Of a stretch of DNA of 64,000 bases, positions 10,314 through 20,002 are shown piece by piece. A program made the translations under genes and the position numbers. Every line of letters begins with the position of its first letter. Position 1 is the first letter of the stretch. Below the pieces are notes generated by a model that ran no database searches, had not been told where the DNA came from, and worked only from the letters and a program-made list of their open reading frames with translations. Source of the DNA: Paracoccaceae bacterium (GTDB lineage Bacteria > Pseudomonadota > Alphaproteobacteria > Rhodobacterales > Rhodobacteraceae); the NCBI GenBank assembly GCA_002709405.1, contig PAQV01000051.1, positions 26,624 through 90,623 of the forward strand, written 5' to 3'.

Positions 10314-11348
10314 GTGAACGCAACATCCAGGCTTACACTCACAACGGCCCTGACCGGTTTCGTATTGGCCGCGAGCGCGGCGAGCGCGCAGGACTTTTCC
10401 GGCCAGACCCTGGTCGTCGGCACCTGGGGCGGCGACATCGAACGCCTGCTCAAGGAACATGCGGCGGCCCCGCTGGAAGCGGCGACCGGTGCCAAGGTGG
10501 AATTCCTGCTGGGTGGCTCGGGCGACCGGATGGCCAAGATCTACGCCGAGCGCCAGAACCCGACGATGGATGTGACCTTCCAGAACATCTACGAGGCCCC
10601 GCAGCTGCTGGCCGATGACCTGGTGGTCGCCCCGGATCCCGAGCTCGACATGTACAAAAACGTCTGGGAAGGCATGAACGACGGCTGCTATGCCATGTCG
10701 CTTGTCGGCCTGGGCATCGCCTATTCCAAGGACCTGGTGTCGGAGCCCCCTGAATGGGCCGACATGTGGAACCCCGATTACAAGGGCATGATCGCCATGG
10801 CCCCCTATCCCTCGTCGGAAGGGGACGGGTTGCTGGGCGTGGCGGCCCGCCTCGAAGGGGCCGACGAGCATGACGCCGACGTGGCCTTTGCCAAGGTCGC
10901 CGAACTGGGCGAACCCGCCCTCACCTACACCTCGCTGGACGAGGTCTTTGCCCTGATGGAAGCCGGCGAAGTCGCCATGGCACCGATGATCTCGGGCTAC
11001 GTGCTGGCCGGTCTCAAGGAATTCCCGGGCATCGGCTTTTCCTTCCCCAGCGATCCCGGCCCGGTCCTGATCCGCGACATGGTCTGCCAGGTCAAGGACA
11101 GCCCGAACCCGGAACTGGCGCAGATGTTCATCGAATACGCGCTGTCGGCCGAGACCCAAAAGGCCTATGCCGAGGAAATCTACTTCGGCCCAACCAACTC
11201 CACCGTGGAGCTGTCTGAATCTGCCGCCGCAGACACGATCAACTCGCCCGAAGAGGTCGACAGCCTGCTGGCGCTCGATTGGCCCTGGCTGATCGAACAG
11301 CGCGCCGATTGGACCGAGCGCTGGAACAAGGACATCATGGGCCAGTAA
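10314..11348 (+). CDS. Extracellular solute-binding protein (PotD/PotF/iron-type family 1)
   Basis: GTG start, signal peptide LTGFVLAASAASAQ, TLVVGTWGGDIERLLKEHAAAPLEAATGAKVEF. Confidence 0.88.
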   Translation: MNATSRLTLTTALTGFVLAASAASAQDFSGQTLVVGTWGGDIERLLKEHAAAPLEAATGAKVEFLLGGSGDRMAKIYAERQNPTMDVTFQNIYEAPQLLADDLVVAPDPELDMYKNVWEGMNDGCYAMSLVGLGIAYSKDLVSEPPEWADMWNPDYKGMIAMAPYPSSEGDGLLGVAARLEGADEHDADVAFAKVAELGEPALTYTSLDEVFALMEAGEVAMAPMISGYVLAGLKEFPGIGFSFPSDPGPVLIRDMVCQVKDSPNPELAQMFIEYALSAETQKAYAEEIYFGPTNSTVELSESAAADTINSPEEVDSLLALDWPWLIEQRADWTERWNKDIMGQ

Positions 11349-11350
11349 CC

Positions 11351-12199
11351 TTGCTGACACGACGCAGCGCAGGCCTACTCGTTGCTCCGGCCGTCATCCT
11401 GACGGTCGGAGTTTTCGTTGCGCCCTTTCTCTTGCTGGTGGCGATGAGCATCTGGTCCCAGCCGACCGGCTCGCTGATCGTCGATCCGACGCCCACGATC
11501 AAGAACTACGCCCGCATCGCCGGGGACGGCTATTACATCCGCGGCTTGCTGCGCACCCTCTGGCTGAGCCTGGCCACCACCGCGCTGGCCGCCCTGCTGG
11601 CCCTGCCGCTGTCCTGGTGGATCGTGCGCCGCGCGGGGCGCTTCCGGGGCCTGATCCTGACGCTGGTGCTGATCCCCATGGTCTGCGGCGCGCTGCTGCC
11701 GACGCTGGGGCTGATGAACCTGCTGGGGCCATTGGGCGTGATCAACGGCACGCTGAAATCGCTGGGCCTGATCGACCGGTCGTGGAAGCTGCTGGGCAAC
11801 CAGACCGGCATCCTTATCGGCCTGGTGCATGCCTTCCTGCCGCTCATGGTACTGCCGCTGGTTTCGGCGCTCGACCGCCTGCCAAGGGACGTCGAAGGCG
11901 CGGCCATGTCGCTGGGCGCGAAACGCCTGCAGGTCTGGCGCCGGATCATCCTGCCGCTGTCGGCCCCCGGGCTGATCGCCGGATCGGCGCTGGTCTTCTG
12001 TGCCGCGCTGACCTCCTTCGTGACGCCGCTGCTGCTTGGCCAGGGCAAGGTCGCCACCTTCGCCACCATGGCCTATCAACAGGCCTCGCTCGTGCTCGAC
12101 TGGCCGTTTGCCTCGGCCCTGGCCATGGTCATGCTGGCCATCCTCGCCCTGATCGGCACCGCCGCCTGGGGCGCGCAGAAATGGGCGGCCGAGACATGA
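11351..12199 (+). CDS. ABC transporter permease (PotB-like)
   Basis: Probable TTG start; multi-TM, AMSLGAKRLQVWRRIILPLSAPGLIAG EAA motif. Confidence 0.88.
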   Translation: MLTRRSAGLLVAPAVILTVGVFVAPFLLLVAMSIWSQPTGSLIVDPTPTIKNYARIAGDGYYIRGLLRTLWLSLATTALAALLALPLSWWIVRRAGRFRGLILTLVLIPMVCGALLPTLGLMNLLGPLGVINGTLKSLGLIDRSWKLLGNQTGILIGLVHAFLPLMVLPLVSALDRLPRDVEGAAMSLGAKRLQVWRRIILPLSAPGLIAGSALVFCAALTSFVTPLLLGQGKVATFATMAYQQASLVLDWPFASALAMVMLAILALIGTAAWGAQKWAAET

Positions 12200-12981
12200 G
12201 GCTGAAGACCGTCCTCTGGGCCGCGATCACCTTCGCCGTGCTCGCCTATCTCATCGCCCCGATCGCCGTGCTGATCTATTCCGCCTTCGACGACGGCAAG
12301 TTCTTCCGCTTCCCCCCGCGCGAGCTGTCCCTGCGCTGGTTCCGCGAGGCGCTGGCCAGCCCCGAGTACCGCTCGGCCGTGCTGAACTCGACGATCCTCG
12401 CCACCATCGCCTCGGTGCTTTCGGTTGCCTTCGGCCTCATGGCCGCGCTTGGCCTGACCCGGGGACCGCTGCGGTCGCGGCCCATTGTCGAGATCCTGCT
12501 GCTGGCCCCTCTGACCCTGCCGCTTGTCGTCTGGGCCATCGCGCTCATGCAGATCTACGCGCGCCTTGGCCTCAGCGGGTCGGTCGGGGGGCTGATCCTT
12601 GCCCATACCATCATCACCCTGCCCCTTTCGGTGCGCATCCTCATGGCCACATTGTCCAATATCGATCCCAACCTCGAAGACGCCGCCCGCAGCCTTGGCG
12701 CCCGGCCCCTGCGCGCCTTTGCCCGCACGACGCTGCCGCTTGCCATGCCAGGCGTTCTGACCTCGGCTGCCTTCTGTTTCCTGATTTCCTTCAACGACGT
12801 GGTGGTCACCACCTTCATCGCCGGCGCCTCGTGGATGACATTCCCGGTGCGCATGTATTCCCAATTGCGCGGCCAGGGCGTCGACCCGATCACGCTTGCC
12901 ATCGGCGCGATGATCGTGGCGCTCATCCTCGTCATCGTCGCCCTGGGCGAGGCGCGCTTCAAATGGTCCCGCCGCCTATGA
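12196..12981 (+). CDS. ABC transporter permease (PotC-like)
   Basis: ARSLGARPLRAFARTTLPLAMPGVLT EAA motif; ATGA overlap with upstream gene. Confidence 0.9.
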   Translation: MRLKTVLWAAITFAVLAYLIAPIAVLIYSAFDDGKFFRFPPRELSLRWFREALASPEYRSAVLNSTILATIASVLSVAFGLMAALGLTRGPLRSRPIVEILLLAPLTLPLVVWAIALMQIYARLGLSGSVGGLILAHTIITLPLSVRILMATLSNIDPNLEDAARSLGARPLRAFARTTLPLAMPGVLTSAAFCFLISFNDVVVTTFIAGASWMTFPVRMYSQLRGQGVDPITLAIGAMIVALILVIVALGEARFKWSRRL

Positions 12982-14045
12982 CCTCTTACCTCAAGATCGA
13001 CGCCATCGGGAAATCCTACGGGACAACCCGCGTCCTGCACGACGTCAGGCTCGACGTCGCGCCTGGCGATTTCACCGTCCTCCTCGGCCCCTCGGGCTGT
13101 GGCAAATCCACCCTTTTGCGCATCATCGCGGGGCTGCTGGACAGCGACAGCGGCAAGCTGGTGCTGCAGGGCGACGACATCACCGCCCTGCCCGCCTGGG
13201 ACCGTGATATCGGGCTGGTCTTCCAGAACTACGCGCTGTTCCCGCATATGACAGTCGCCGAAAACGTCGCCTTCGGGCTCGACATGCGGAACCTGCCCAA
13301 GGCCGAGATCAAGGCCCGCGTGGCCGAAGCCCTCGACGCCGTCCGCCTAGGCGACCTGGGCGACCGCAAGCCCGCCGCCCTGTCGGGTGGCCAGCAGCAA
13401 CGCGTCGCCATCGCCCGCGCCATCGCCATCAAGCCGCGCCTTTTGCTGCTGGACGAACCGCTGTCGAACCTCGACGCTGTCCTGCGGGCCTCTGTCCGGA
13501 CCGAGCTGCGCGACCTGCACGACCGCACCGGCATCACCACGATCATGGTCACCCATGACCAGGCCGAGGCGCTGTCCATCGCCGACCGGGTGGTGCTGAT
13601 GAACGAGGGCCGCATCGTCCAGAACGACACGCCCGAAGGCATCTACCGCGAACCCGCCTCGGCCTTTGCCGCGTCCTTCCTGGGGTCCCCTCCGGCGAAC
13701 CTTTTCCCCCTGCCGACAGCCTCCGCCGCGCAGACCACCGGTTGGACACCCCCGCCGGCCGTGGCAGGCCATCTCGGCACCGATGCGCTCCTGGCACTCC
13801 GCCCCGAGGCGCTGAAACTGACTGAAGAGCCCACGCCCCACGCCCTGCCCGCGCATCTCAAGCGTATCGAGTTCCAGGGCGCCGACCGCCTCGCCCATGT
13901 CGAGGCCCTGGGCCACCCGCTGATCGTCCGCCTGAGCGACGACCAAACCCTGACGCGCCCGGATGTCTGGCTGACCCTGCCCGACACCCCGCGCGTCTTT
14001 TCCAAAACGACCGGGGCGCTGATTGCGCCCGCAACGAAAGGATAA
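12978..14045 (+). CDS. ABC transporter ATP-binding protein (PotA-like)
   Basis: [42 protein letters not shown]-like C-terminus. Confidence 0.95.
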   Translation: MTSYLKIDAIGKSYGTTRVLHDVRLDVAPGDFTVLLGPSGCGKSTLLRIIAGLLDSDSGKLVLQGDDITALPAWDRDIGLVFQNYALFPHMTVAENVAFGLDMRNLPKAEIKARVAEALDAVRLGDLGDRKPAALSGGQQQRVAIARAIAIKPRLLLLDEPLSNLDAVLRASVRTELRDLHDRTGITTIMVTHDQAEALSIADRVVLMNEGRIVQNDTPEGIYREPASAFAASFLGSPPANLFPLPTASAAQTTGWTPPPAVAGHLGTDALLALRPEALKLTEEPTPHALPAHLKRIEFQGADRLAHVEALGHPLIVRLSDDQTLTRPDVWLTLPDTPRVFSKTTGALIAPATKG

Positions 14046-14048
14046 CCC

Positions 14049-14813
14049 ATGGCTGACAGCAGCGATCTCTGGGCTAAGCGCAGCCCCAAGAAGCAGGTGG
14101 TGCGCGACCGCATCTGGCAGCAGCTGGAAGACACCGGCGTGGCCATAGGGCCGGCCAAGAACAACATCCCCAACTTTGCCGGCGCCGACATGGCCGCCTT
14201 CTACGTGTCGCAGACCGACGCCTGGAAGGCCGCGCAGACCGTCAAGTGCAACCCCGACCCGCCGCAGATCCCGATCCGCCTGCGCGCGCTTTATGCCGGC
14301 AAGACGCTATACTGCCCGGTGCCTGCGCTGACCCGGGACTTCCCCTATCTGAAGCTCGACCCGGCGAAGCTGGTCGAAAAGGGCATCAGCTTTGAACTCG
14401 CCGCGACTTCGGAAGGCTACATGATGCATGGTGAGCGCATCGGCTTCGAAGATGTCCCCGTGCTGGATTTCTCGATCGTCGGCTCGGTCGCCGTCACCCG
14501 CTCGGGCGGGCGCATCGGCAAGGGCGCGGGCTTTGCCGACCTGGAAACCGGCATCTTCCGCGAGATCGGCCGCATCCTGCCGGAAACGCCGATGGTGACC
14601 ATGGTCCATTCCTCGCAGATCGTCGACGAAGACCAGATGACCATGATGGCCCACGACAGCCCTCTGGACATGTTCGCCACCGAGCAGGAACTGGTCATCA
14701 CGAACAACGACACGCCCCGCCCGCGCGGCGTGGAATGGAGCGAGGTCCAGGAGGACCAGTTCCGCGACATCCCCTTCCTGGCCGCCCTGCGCGACCGCAT
14801 GACCACAGAATGA
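14049..14813 (+). CDS. 5-formyltetrahydrofolate cyclo-ligase (MTHFS/MTHFSD-like) family protein
   Basis: VGSVAVTRSGGRIGKGAGFADLE motif and C-terminal VTMVHSSQIVDEDQM; homology by eye. Confidence 0.7.
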   Translation: MADSSDLWAKRSPKKQVVRDRIWQQLEDTGVAIGPAKNNIPNFAGADMAAFYVSQTDAWKAAQTVKCNPDPPQIPIRLRALYAGKTLYCPVPALTRDFPYLKLDPAKLVEKGISFELAATSEGYMMHGERIGFEDVPVLDFSIVGSVAVTRSGGRIGKGAGFADLETGIFREIGRILPETPMVTMVHSSQIVDEDQMTMMAHDSPLDMFATEQELVITNNDTPRPRGVEWSEVQEDQFRDIPFLAALRDRMTTE

Positions 14814-14827
14814 AAGGAGCGTCCCCC

Positions 14828-15781
14828 ATGACCGACGCCACCCTCCCCGTCATCGACGTCTCGGGCCTGAATTCGCCCGACCTGGACACCCGCAAGGCCG
14901 TGGCCGCCGAGATCGGCCATGCCTGCGACACCTACGGGTTCTTCTACGTTTCGGGCCACGGCATCCCCGAGGAGGATATCCTCGCCACCGTCGAGGCGGC
15001 CCGCAGCTTCTTCACCCAGCCGCTGGAAAAGCGGATGGAGATCAAGTCCGGCGCCACCAACCGCGGCTACACGGCGCTGAAGGAATCCGAACACGAGGAC
15101 GGCAAGCCCGACGTGAACGAAGGCTTCGAGCTGGGCTTTCCCGTCCCGCCCGAGGACCCGGATTTCGACGGCAAGAACCCGGTCCGCGCGCCCAACCGCT
15201 GGCCGGACCTCGAAGGCTTCCGCGAGCCGGTGGAGAAGCATTACTTCGCCACGTTCGAACTGGGCATGACCATCCTGCGCGGCTTTGCCCTGCATTTCGG
15301 CCTGCCTGAGGATTTCTTCACGAAAACCTTCAAGCGCCCCGTGGCCGACATGCGCCTGGCCCATTACCCGCCGCAAACCGGTGAAGGCGTCGAATTCGGC
15401 ACCTTCGATCACACCGACCACGGCGTGATCACCATCCTCTGGCAGGACCATAACGGCGGACTGCAGGTGCAATCGCCCGAAGGAGACTGGCTGCCTGCCG
15501 CGCCGATCCCCGGCACCTTCGTCGTCAATATCGGCGACCTGATGAGCCATTGGACCAACAAGCGCTTCCGCTCGACCCTGCACCGGGTGATCAACCGCCC
15601 CGGAGTCGACCGCTACTCGATCCCGTTCTTCTTCAATCCCGATTTCGACACCCACGTCGACCCGTCCGACATCCCCGGCATTGCGGCGGATGCCGAGGTG
15701 CTGGAACCGGTGACCTCGGGCCCCTACCTGATCGGCCGGTTCTCGGACTACCGCCATTCGTGGAAGGAAGAAGACGCCTGA
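14828..15781 (+). CDS. Isopenicillin N synthase family 2-oxoglutarate/Fe(II) oxygenase
   Basis: CDTYGFFYVSGHGIP N-terminal motif, HTDHG (HxD) iron ligand, LHRVINRPGVDRYSIPFFFNPD. Confidence 0.92.
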   Translation: MTDATLPVIDVSGLNSPDLDTRKAVAAEIGHACDTYGFFYVSGHGIPEEDILATVEAARSFFTQPLEKRMEIKSGATNRGYTALKESEHEDGKPDVNEGFELGFPVPPEDPDFDGKNPVRAPNRWPDLEGFREPVEKHYFATFELGMTILRGFALHFGLPEDFFTKTFKRPVADMRLAHYPPQTGEGVEFGTFDHTDHGVITILWQDHNGGLQVQSPEGDWLPAAPIPGTFVVNIGDLMSHWTNKRFRSTLHRVINRPGVDRYSIPFFFNPDFDTHVDPSDIPGIAADAEVLEPVTSGPYLIGRFSDYRHSWKEEDA

Positions 15782-15822
15782 ACGGCCCCCAAATCGGATC
15801 GGTTTTGCCAGCGCGCCCAGGG

Positions 15823-15844
15823 CGCCCGAGGGCACCCTCGGGCG
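15823..15844. terminator. GC-rich hairpin cgcccgagg-gcac-cctcgggcg downstream of the oxygenase operon
   Basis: Perfect 9-bp stem, 4-nt loop, directly read. Confidence 0.55.
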
Positions 15845-15846
15845 TT

Positions 15847-15866
15847 CGTCCGAACCGGTTCGGACG
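15847..15866. repeat. Perfect 20-bp palindrome CGTCCGAACCGGTTCGGACG
   Basis: Directly read: cgtccgaacc|ggttcggacg, each half the reverse complement of the other. Confidence 0.9.
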
Positions 15867-16527
15867 GTGCTGACCATGCCTCTCCGGTCTTTGCTGCCGG
15901 ATGACATTGGCGGCGGGCTGACCAAGGTCAAATGCCAAGAGCTGGTGCACCTGATCCGCGATATCGGCCAGAAGCGATCCTGCACGACCCGCATGTGGCC
16001 GCCGCTTACATGGGCTCCGATCCAGGGGAACTTGCGGCCGTCCATGGCTGACCCGGTCCGAGCCATGGCCCCACTGATCAATGGCTTCCGGGCCGTCGTC
16101 ATCGGAAGCCCCGGCGACCTCTGGCGCGCGCGGTCCGGTGACGTCATCCTAGGTGTGGCGCAGCCTCTTGGGGCACAGATCAGCACCGCATTCCAGCGGC
16201 TGGCCGGACATATCGTCGTCTTCGCCATTATCGCGATCAAGACGCGCGGCCATTTCCGAGACTGGGTCAAGCCATGCCCTTTCCCCCTGCGCGCCACCCG
16301 CTGCCCTGTCCTGATCGCGGCGCTCATCGCCGCGATCCCCTCGCTCGGGGCCGGCATGTCACTGCCCCTCAATGCGGTCCGCGCCATCGCTGACAGCCGC
16401 GACGGGCGCGAGGCACTGGTCAGCCGGCTGTTGCTCGGCTTCGGTCTTGCTGTGGTCATCTGTCGGCGATGAGTGCCAAGCCGGACACGCTTGTCCCCGA
16501 CAACGCGACAAGCGGCGTTGCGCCGGT

Positions 16528-18291
16528 TCACGTGTCGGGCTGCAGCCTTTGCACGGCCAGCAAGGTGATGTCATCGGCCTGCGACGCGCCGTCGGAGAAG
16601 CCGGCAATGCCCGACAAGATCCCCTCGACCAGGGCCTGCGGGTCTGTGCGCCCGAAGGCGGCGGCCATGTCGGAGGCGCGGGCGTCGCCCAGAAGCTCTC
16701 CGGCCGGGTTCTGGGCCTCGTCGAACCCGTCGCTGTAGATCAGCAGGGTCTCATCACGGGCGATCGCGATCTCGGCCGGTTGGAAGGGGTAGTCGTCGAA
16801 CGCGCCCAGGACGATGTTGTTGGGAGGTGTGACATGCCGCGCCTTGTGGTCCGGCGTGATGAGGAACGGCTGGCAATGGCCGCAGTTCACGCATTGCCCC
16901 TGCCCTGTCGCCGGATCGAGCAGCGCCAGGAACATGGAAATGAACAGATCCTCGGTATTGCCGTCGCACAGGGCATCGTTGGTGGCCGAGACGATGTCGG
17001 CCGCGTCGGTGTAACGCCCGGCATTGGCCCGCAGCATCATCGCCGCCCGCGCCGCGAACAGCGCCGGCCCGATGCCCTTGCCGGACACATCGGCGATGAG
17101 GATGGCGATGCGGCCGTCCTGCATTTCAAAGAGATCGAAGAAATCGCCCCCGACCTCTTCGGCCGGGATCATTGCGCCGAACAGAGACAACCGGGGCGAC
17201 AGGTCGAAATCCGAGGGCACCAGCGATTGCTGCACGTTGCGCGCCGCGGCCAGCTGGGTGTCGAGCTTCAGCAGCCGGTCGCGGGCCTCCTGCCCGGCGC
17301 GGACCCGTTCGACGGTGTCGATCAGGGCCTGGATCTCGTCCGATGTCTGCATCGGCTTCAGCGTCAGGGTCGTGGCCCCCTCGGCCATCTGCTGCAACAG
17401 GCGCACCACCGCGCCGAGCGGGCGAAAGGACACGCGCAGCACGTGCATCAGCAGGCCCAAGGTCAGCATGATCGCCAGGATCAGCATGACCGCCGCCGTG
17501 CTGCCGTAGATGAAATGCCGCTGGCTGGAGGCGGTGACGTCGCGCAGGCTGACGAACTCGGCCAGCAGATCGCCCTGGTCGTCGCGCATCGGGATCGCCA
17601 GGGCCAGGTAGCGCCGCCCGTCCTCGCCGAACCCGACGCTGCGCGCCGCGCCGGCACAGCAGCCGTCGGTCAGCGTTGAAAACCCCTCGGGCACTGGCCC
17701 GGTCGTCCTGACCGTCCCATCGACCGAGATCACGCCAAGGGCCGAGGCCCCGCGCAGGAAACGGCGCGCGCGGTCGACCAGGTCGAGGGACGCCACCACC
17801 TGCCCGGTGACGCGGTTGCCCTGGCGCACCGGTTCGACGGCCGCCAGCCGCAGGTCGCCGGCAGCACCCAGGCCCAGGCCGTTCACGGCCACATCGCCCT
17901 CCGCCGGCCCCACGGCCGCCATGCCAAGCCGCGCCACGACGGTGCCATCGTCGGCCAGCACCGTGACCCCAAGGGCTGCGCCGGTGGCATCGACGGCCGC
18001 CGCGACCATGTCCTGCAATTCTGCCATGGCGGCGGGATCCGTTCCGCCCAGAACCGCGTCCACCGCAGGCTGGTTCGCCAGGTCAGAGGCGATCCGGCGC
18101 AGCAGGGCCGCGTCCAGGTCGGTGACCGTGGTCAGCAATTCCTGCGCGCTGGCCAGCTGGTCGGCGGCATGGCGGTCGCGCAGCAGCGTCGCCCGCCCTT
18201 CGGCATATAGCAGCATGATCGCCGTGACACTCAGCAGCGCCGCCGACACGATCAGCGCCACGTGGCCGCGCAGCGAGTTCGTCTTCAGCAT
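16528..18291 (-). CDS. SpoIIE/PP2C-family serine phosphatase with N-terminal TM sensor and HAMP
   Basis: Two TM segments flanking a periplasmic domain, linker, then LAAARNVQQSLVPSDFDLSPRLSLFGAMIPAEEVGGDFFDLF...IADVSGKGIGPALFAARAAMMLR...DETLLIYSDGFDEAQN (RsbU/SpoIIE motifs). Confidence 0.93.
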   Translation of the reverse strand: MLKTNSLRGHVALIVSAALLSVTAIMLLYAEGRATLLRDRHAADQLASAQELLTTVTDLDAALLRRIASDLANQPAVDAVLGGTDPAAMAELQDMVAAAVDATGAALGVTVLADDGTVVARLGMAAVGPAEGDVAVNGLGLGAAGDLRLAAVEPVRQGNRVTGQVVASLDLVDRARRFLRGASALGVISVDGTVRTTGPVPEGFSTLTDGCCAGAARSVGFGEDGRRYLALAIPMRDDQGDLLAEFVSLRDVTASSQRHFIYGSTAAVMLILAIMLTLGLLMHVLRVSFRPLGAVVRLLQQMAEGATTLTLKPMQTSDEIQALIDTVERVRAGQEARDRLLKLDTQLAAARNVQQSLVPSDFDLSPRLSLFGAMIPAEEVGGDFFDLFEMQDGRIAILIADVSGKGIGPALFAARAAMMLRANAGRYTDAADIVSATNDALCDGNTEDLFISMFLALLDPATGQGQCVNCGHCQPFLITPDHKARHVTPPNNIVLGAFDDYPFQPAEIAIARDETLLIYSDGFDEAQNPAGELLGDARASDMAAAFGRTDPQALVEGILSGIAGFSDGASQADDITLLAVQRLQPDT

Positions 18292-18971
18292 GCCTCGGCC
18301 TGACCATAGACCAGCGCGGGACCGTCGCGTTCGACCGCCCGGCCCTTCCAGCCTGCCGCCAGCAGGGCACGGTGCGGCTCCAGCCCGCCTTGGGGCGGCA
18401 GGGGTTCGCGTTGCAGGGCCTCTTTGGTCTGGCACCAGCCGCGCGCGGGCCGTTCGACGATGAACCGATGCTGGCCGTAGTAGCTGTAATCATGGCTGAC
18501 CACGGCGAGACCAGCAGCCAGCAGGTTGCGCAACGACCCGTGGTTCCAGGGCGACACAAAGGCCTTGCCGGCCGTGAACCCCGCATCGAACAGGGCGGCC
18601 AGCCGCAGGTCGATGACCCGGCGCTGCCAGCCCATGCCCCGGATGCCGGCGCGCAGGGCGGTGCCGAACAGCAGCCCCTTGTCCGGTTCGTCCGCGAACA
18701 GCCCCGCCATCCGCGCCGCCGGTCCCGCGACCGTGTAGCCCTGTGCCCGGCCGTCGACCCGGATCAGCATCAGCACCGCGCCCAGCCCGTGGATCCTGGC
18801 AAAGAACGCCTCGTCCTGGCGGCCATAGACATCTTCGCCGGTATAGGCCACGGCCTCGGAGTTGATGTCCGACAGCTCGGCGAAATCGGCCGGCCCTGCG
18901 ATGGTGACGAAGCTGTCCGGCGGCAACTGCAGATCCGCGATCCGCGCGCGCAGGGCCTCTTCCAGTTGCAT
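18285..18971 (-). CDS. GNAT-like protein of unknown function
   Basis: Overlaps both neighbours; region GFTAGKAFVSPWNHGSLRNLLAAGLAVVSHDYSYYGQHRFIVERP resembles a GNAT acetyl-CoA site; weak. Confidence 0.5.
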   Translation of the reverse strand: MQLEEALRARIADLQLPPDSFVTIAGPADFAELSDINSEAVAYTGEDVYGRQDEAFFARIHGLGAVLMLIRVDGRAQGYTVAGPAARMAGLFADEPDKGLLFGTALRAGIRGMGWQRRVIDLRLAALFDAGFTAGKAFVSPWNHGSLRNLLAAGLAVVSHDYSYYGQHRFIVERPARGWCQTKEALQREPLPPQGGLEPHRALLAAGWKGRAVERDGPALVYGQAEAC

Positions 18972-20002
18972 TACGGCGTGCCCTCCATGATCTCGGCGTA
19001 ATCCATCAGCGACATGGCCGGCAGGATGCCCAGCCGCTGCGCCACGTCCAGCCGCACCCGGTAGGAAAAGCTGGGCAGGGTTTCGACCGGGATCGCGCCC
19101 GGATCAACGCCGTCAAACAGCACCGCCTCGGCCTTCTGGGCGGCAAAGCGGCCGACGTCGTAATAGGGCGCCACCAGGCCATAAAGCGCATCCGACGAGG
19201 TCAGCGAGCGTTCGGTCGAGGCGAAGGTGGCCAGCCCCGCGGCATTGGCGGCATCGGCGACCTCAGCGGCATATTCGCCCAGGAAGGAATCCGGCCCGAG
19301 GTACAGGAACTGCGGGCCCGCCGCCGCCGCCTCGGCCACCAGTTCGGGGATGGAGGCCGGATCGGGCTGGCCGTCAGCATCCAGCGGCACGGTGTAGGTG
19401 TCGATCCGCAGGCCATAGCGTTCGCCCACGGCTTTCAGCTCGGCCACCGCCTGCGCGGAATTCGGCTCGGCATCGGTGTAGATTGTGGCGATCCGGTCGA
19501 CGGGCATGTAGGCCTGCATCGCCTGCACCTGGGTTTCCATCGGCACAACATGGCTGACCCCGGTGACATTGCGGTGACTGAGGCGGGTGTCATCCACGAC
19601 GCCGGATAGCACAGGCTGCGACACCATCGAGAACACGATCGGCAGGTCGGTGACCTGGGGCGGGTAGGCCTCGCCCTGGGCCAGGTCGGGATCGGCACCG
19701 GCAATGCCCAGGGTGACCGGCGTGCCCCAGGTGTAGACCAGGTCCGGTTGCGCGGCTTTGATGCGGGCGACGATCTCGGGCAGCCGGGCGGTGTCACGGT
19801 CGACCGAGACGACCTCGTAGGTGACCGGCAGGCCCTTTTCGCTGAAATAGCCTCGGAATCCCTGTTCCACCGCCGTTTCGCCCCGCCACAGCACCATGAA
19901 GATGCTTTTGCCGTCCTGCGCGACAGCGACCGGCGGAGCCAGCAGCAGCGCGAGTGCCGCCGCGGCGCGGACCAGGGATCTAGGTTTTGACAAGCAGTGC
20001 AT
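18971..20002 (-). CDS. ABC_sub_bind (TrpX/YtrX-like) periplasmic substrate-binding protein
   Basis: Signal peptide ALALLLAPPVAVAQ, LPIVFSMVSQPVLSGVV, IATIYTDAEPNSAQAVAELKAVGERYG typical of ABC_sub_bind family. Confidence 0.85.
   Translation of the reverse strand: MHCLSKPRSLVRAAAALALLLAPPVAVAQDGKSIFMVLWRGETAVEQGFRGYFSEKGLPVTYEVVSVDRDTARLPEIVARIKAAQPDLVYTWGTPVTLGIAGADPDLAQGEAYPPQVTDLPIVFSMVSQPVLSGVVDDTRLSHRNVTGVSHVVPMETQVQAMQAYMPVDRIATIYTDAEPNSAQAVAELKAVGERYGLRIDTYTVPLDADGQPDPASIPELVAEAAAAGPQFLYLGPDSFLGEYAAEVADAANAAGLATFASTERSLTSSDALYGLVAPYYDVGRFAAQKAEAVLFDGVDPGAIPVETLPSFSYRVRLDVAQRLGILPAMSLMDYAEIMEGTP

Noticed and set aside
14417-16531. 704-aa minus-strand ORF
   Set aside because: Antisense to the MTHFS-like and oxygenase genes, low-complexity translation; no start context or motif.
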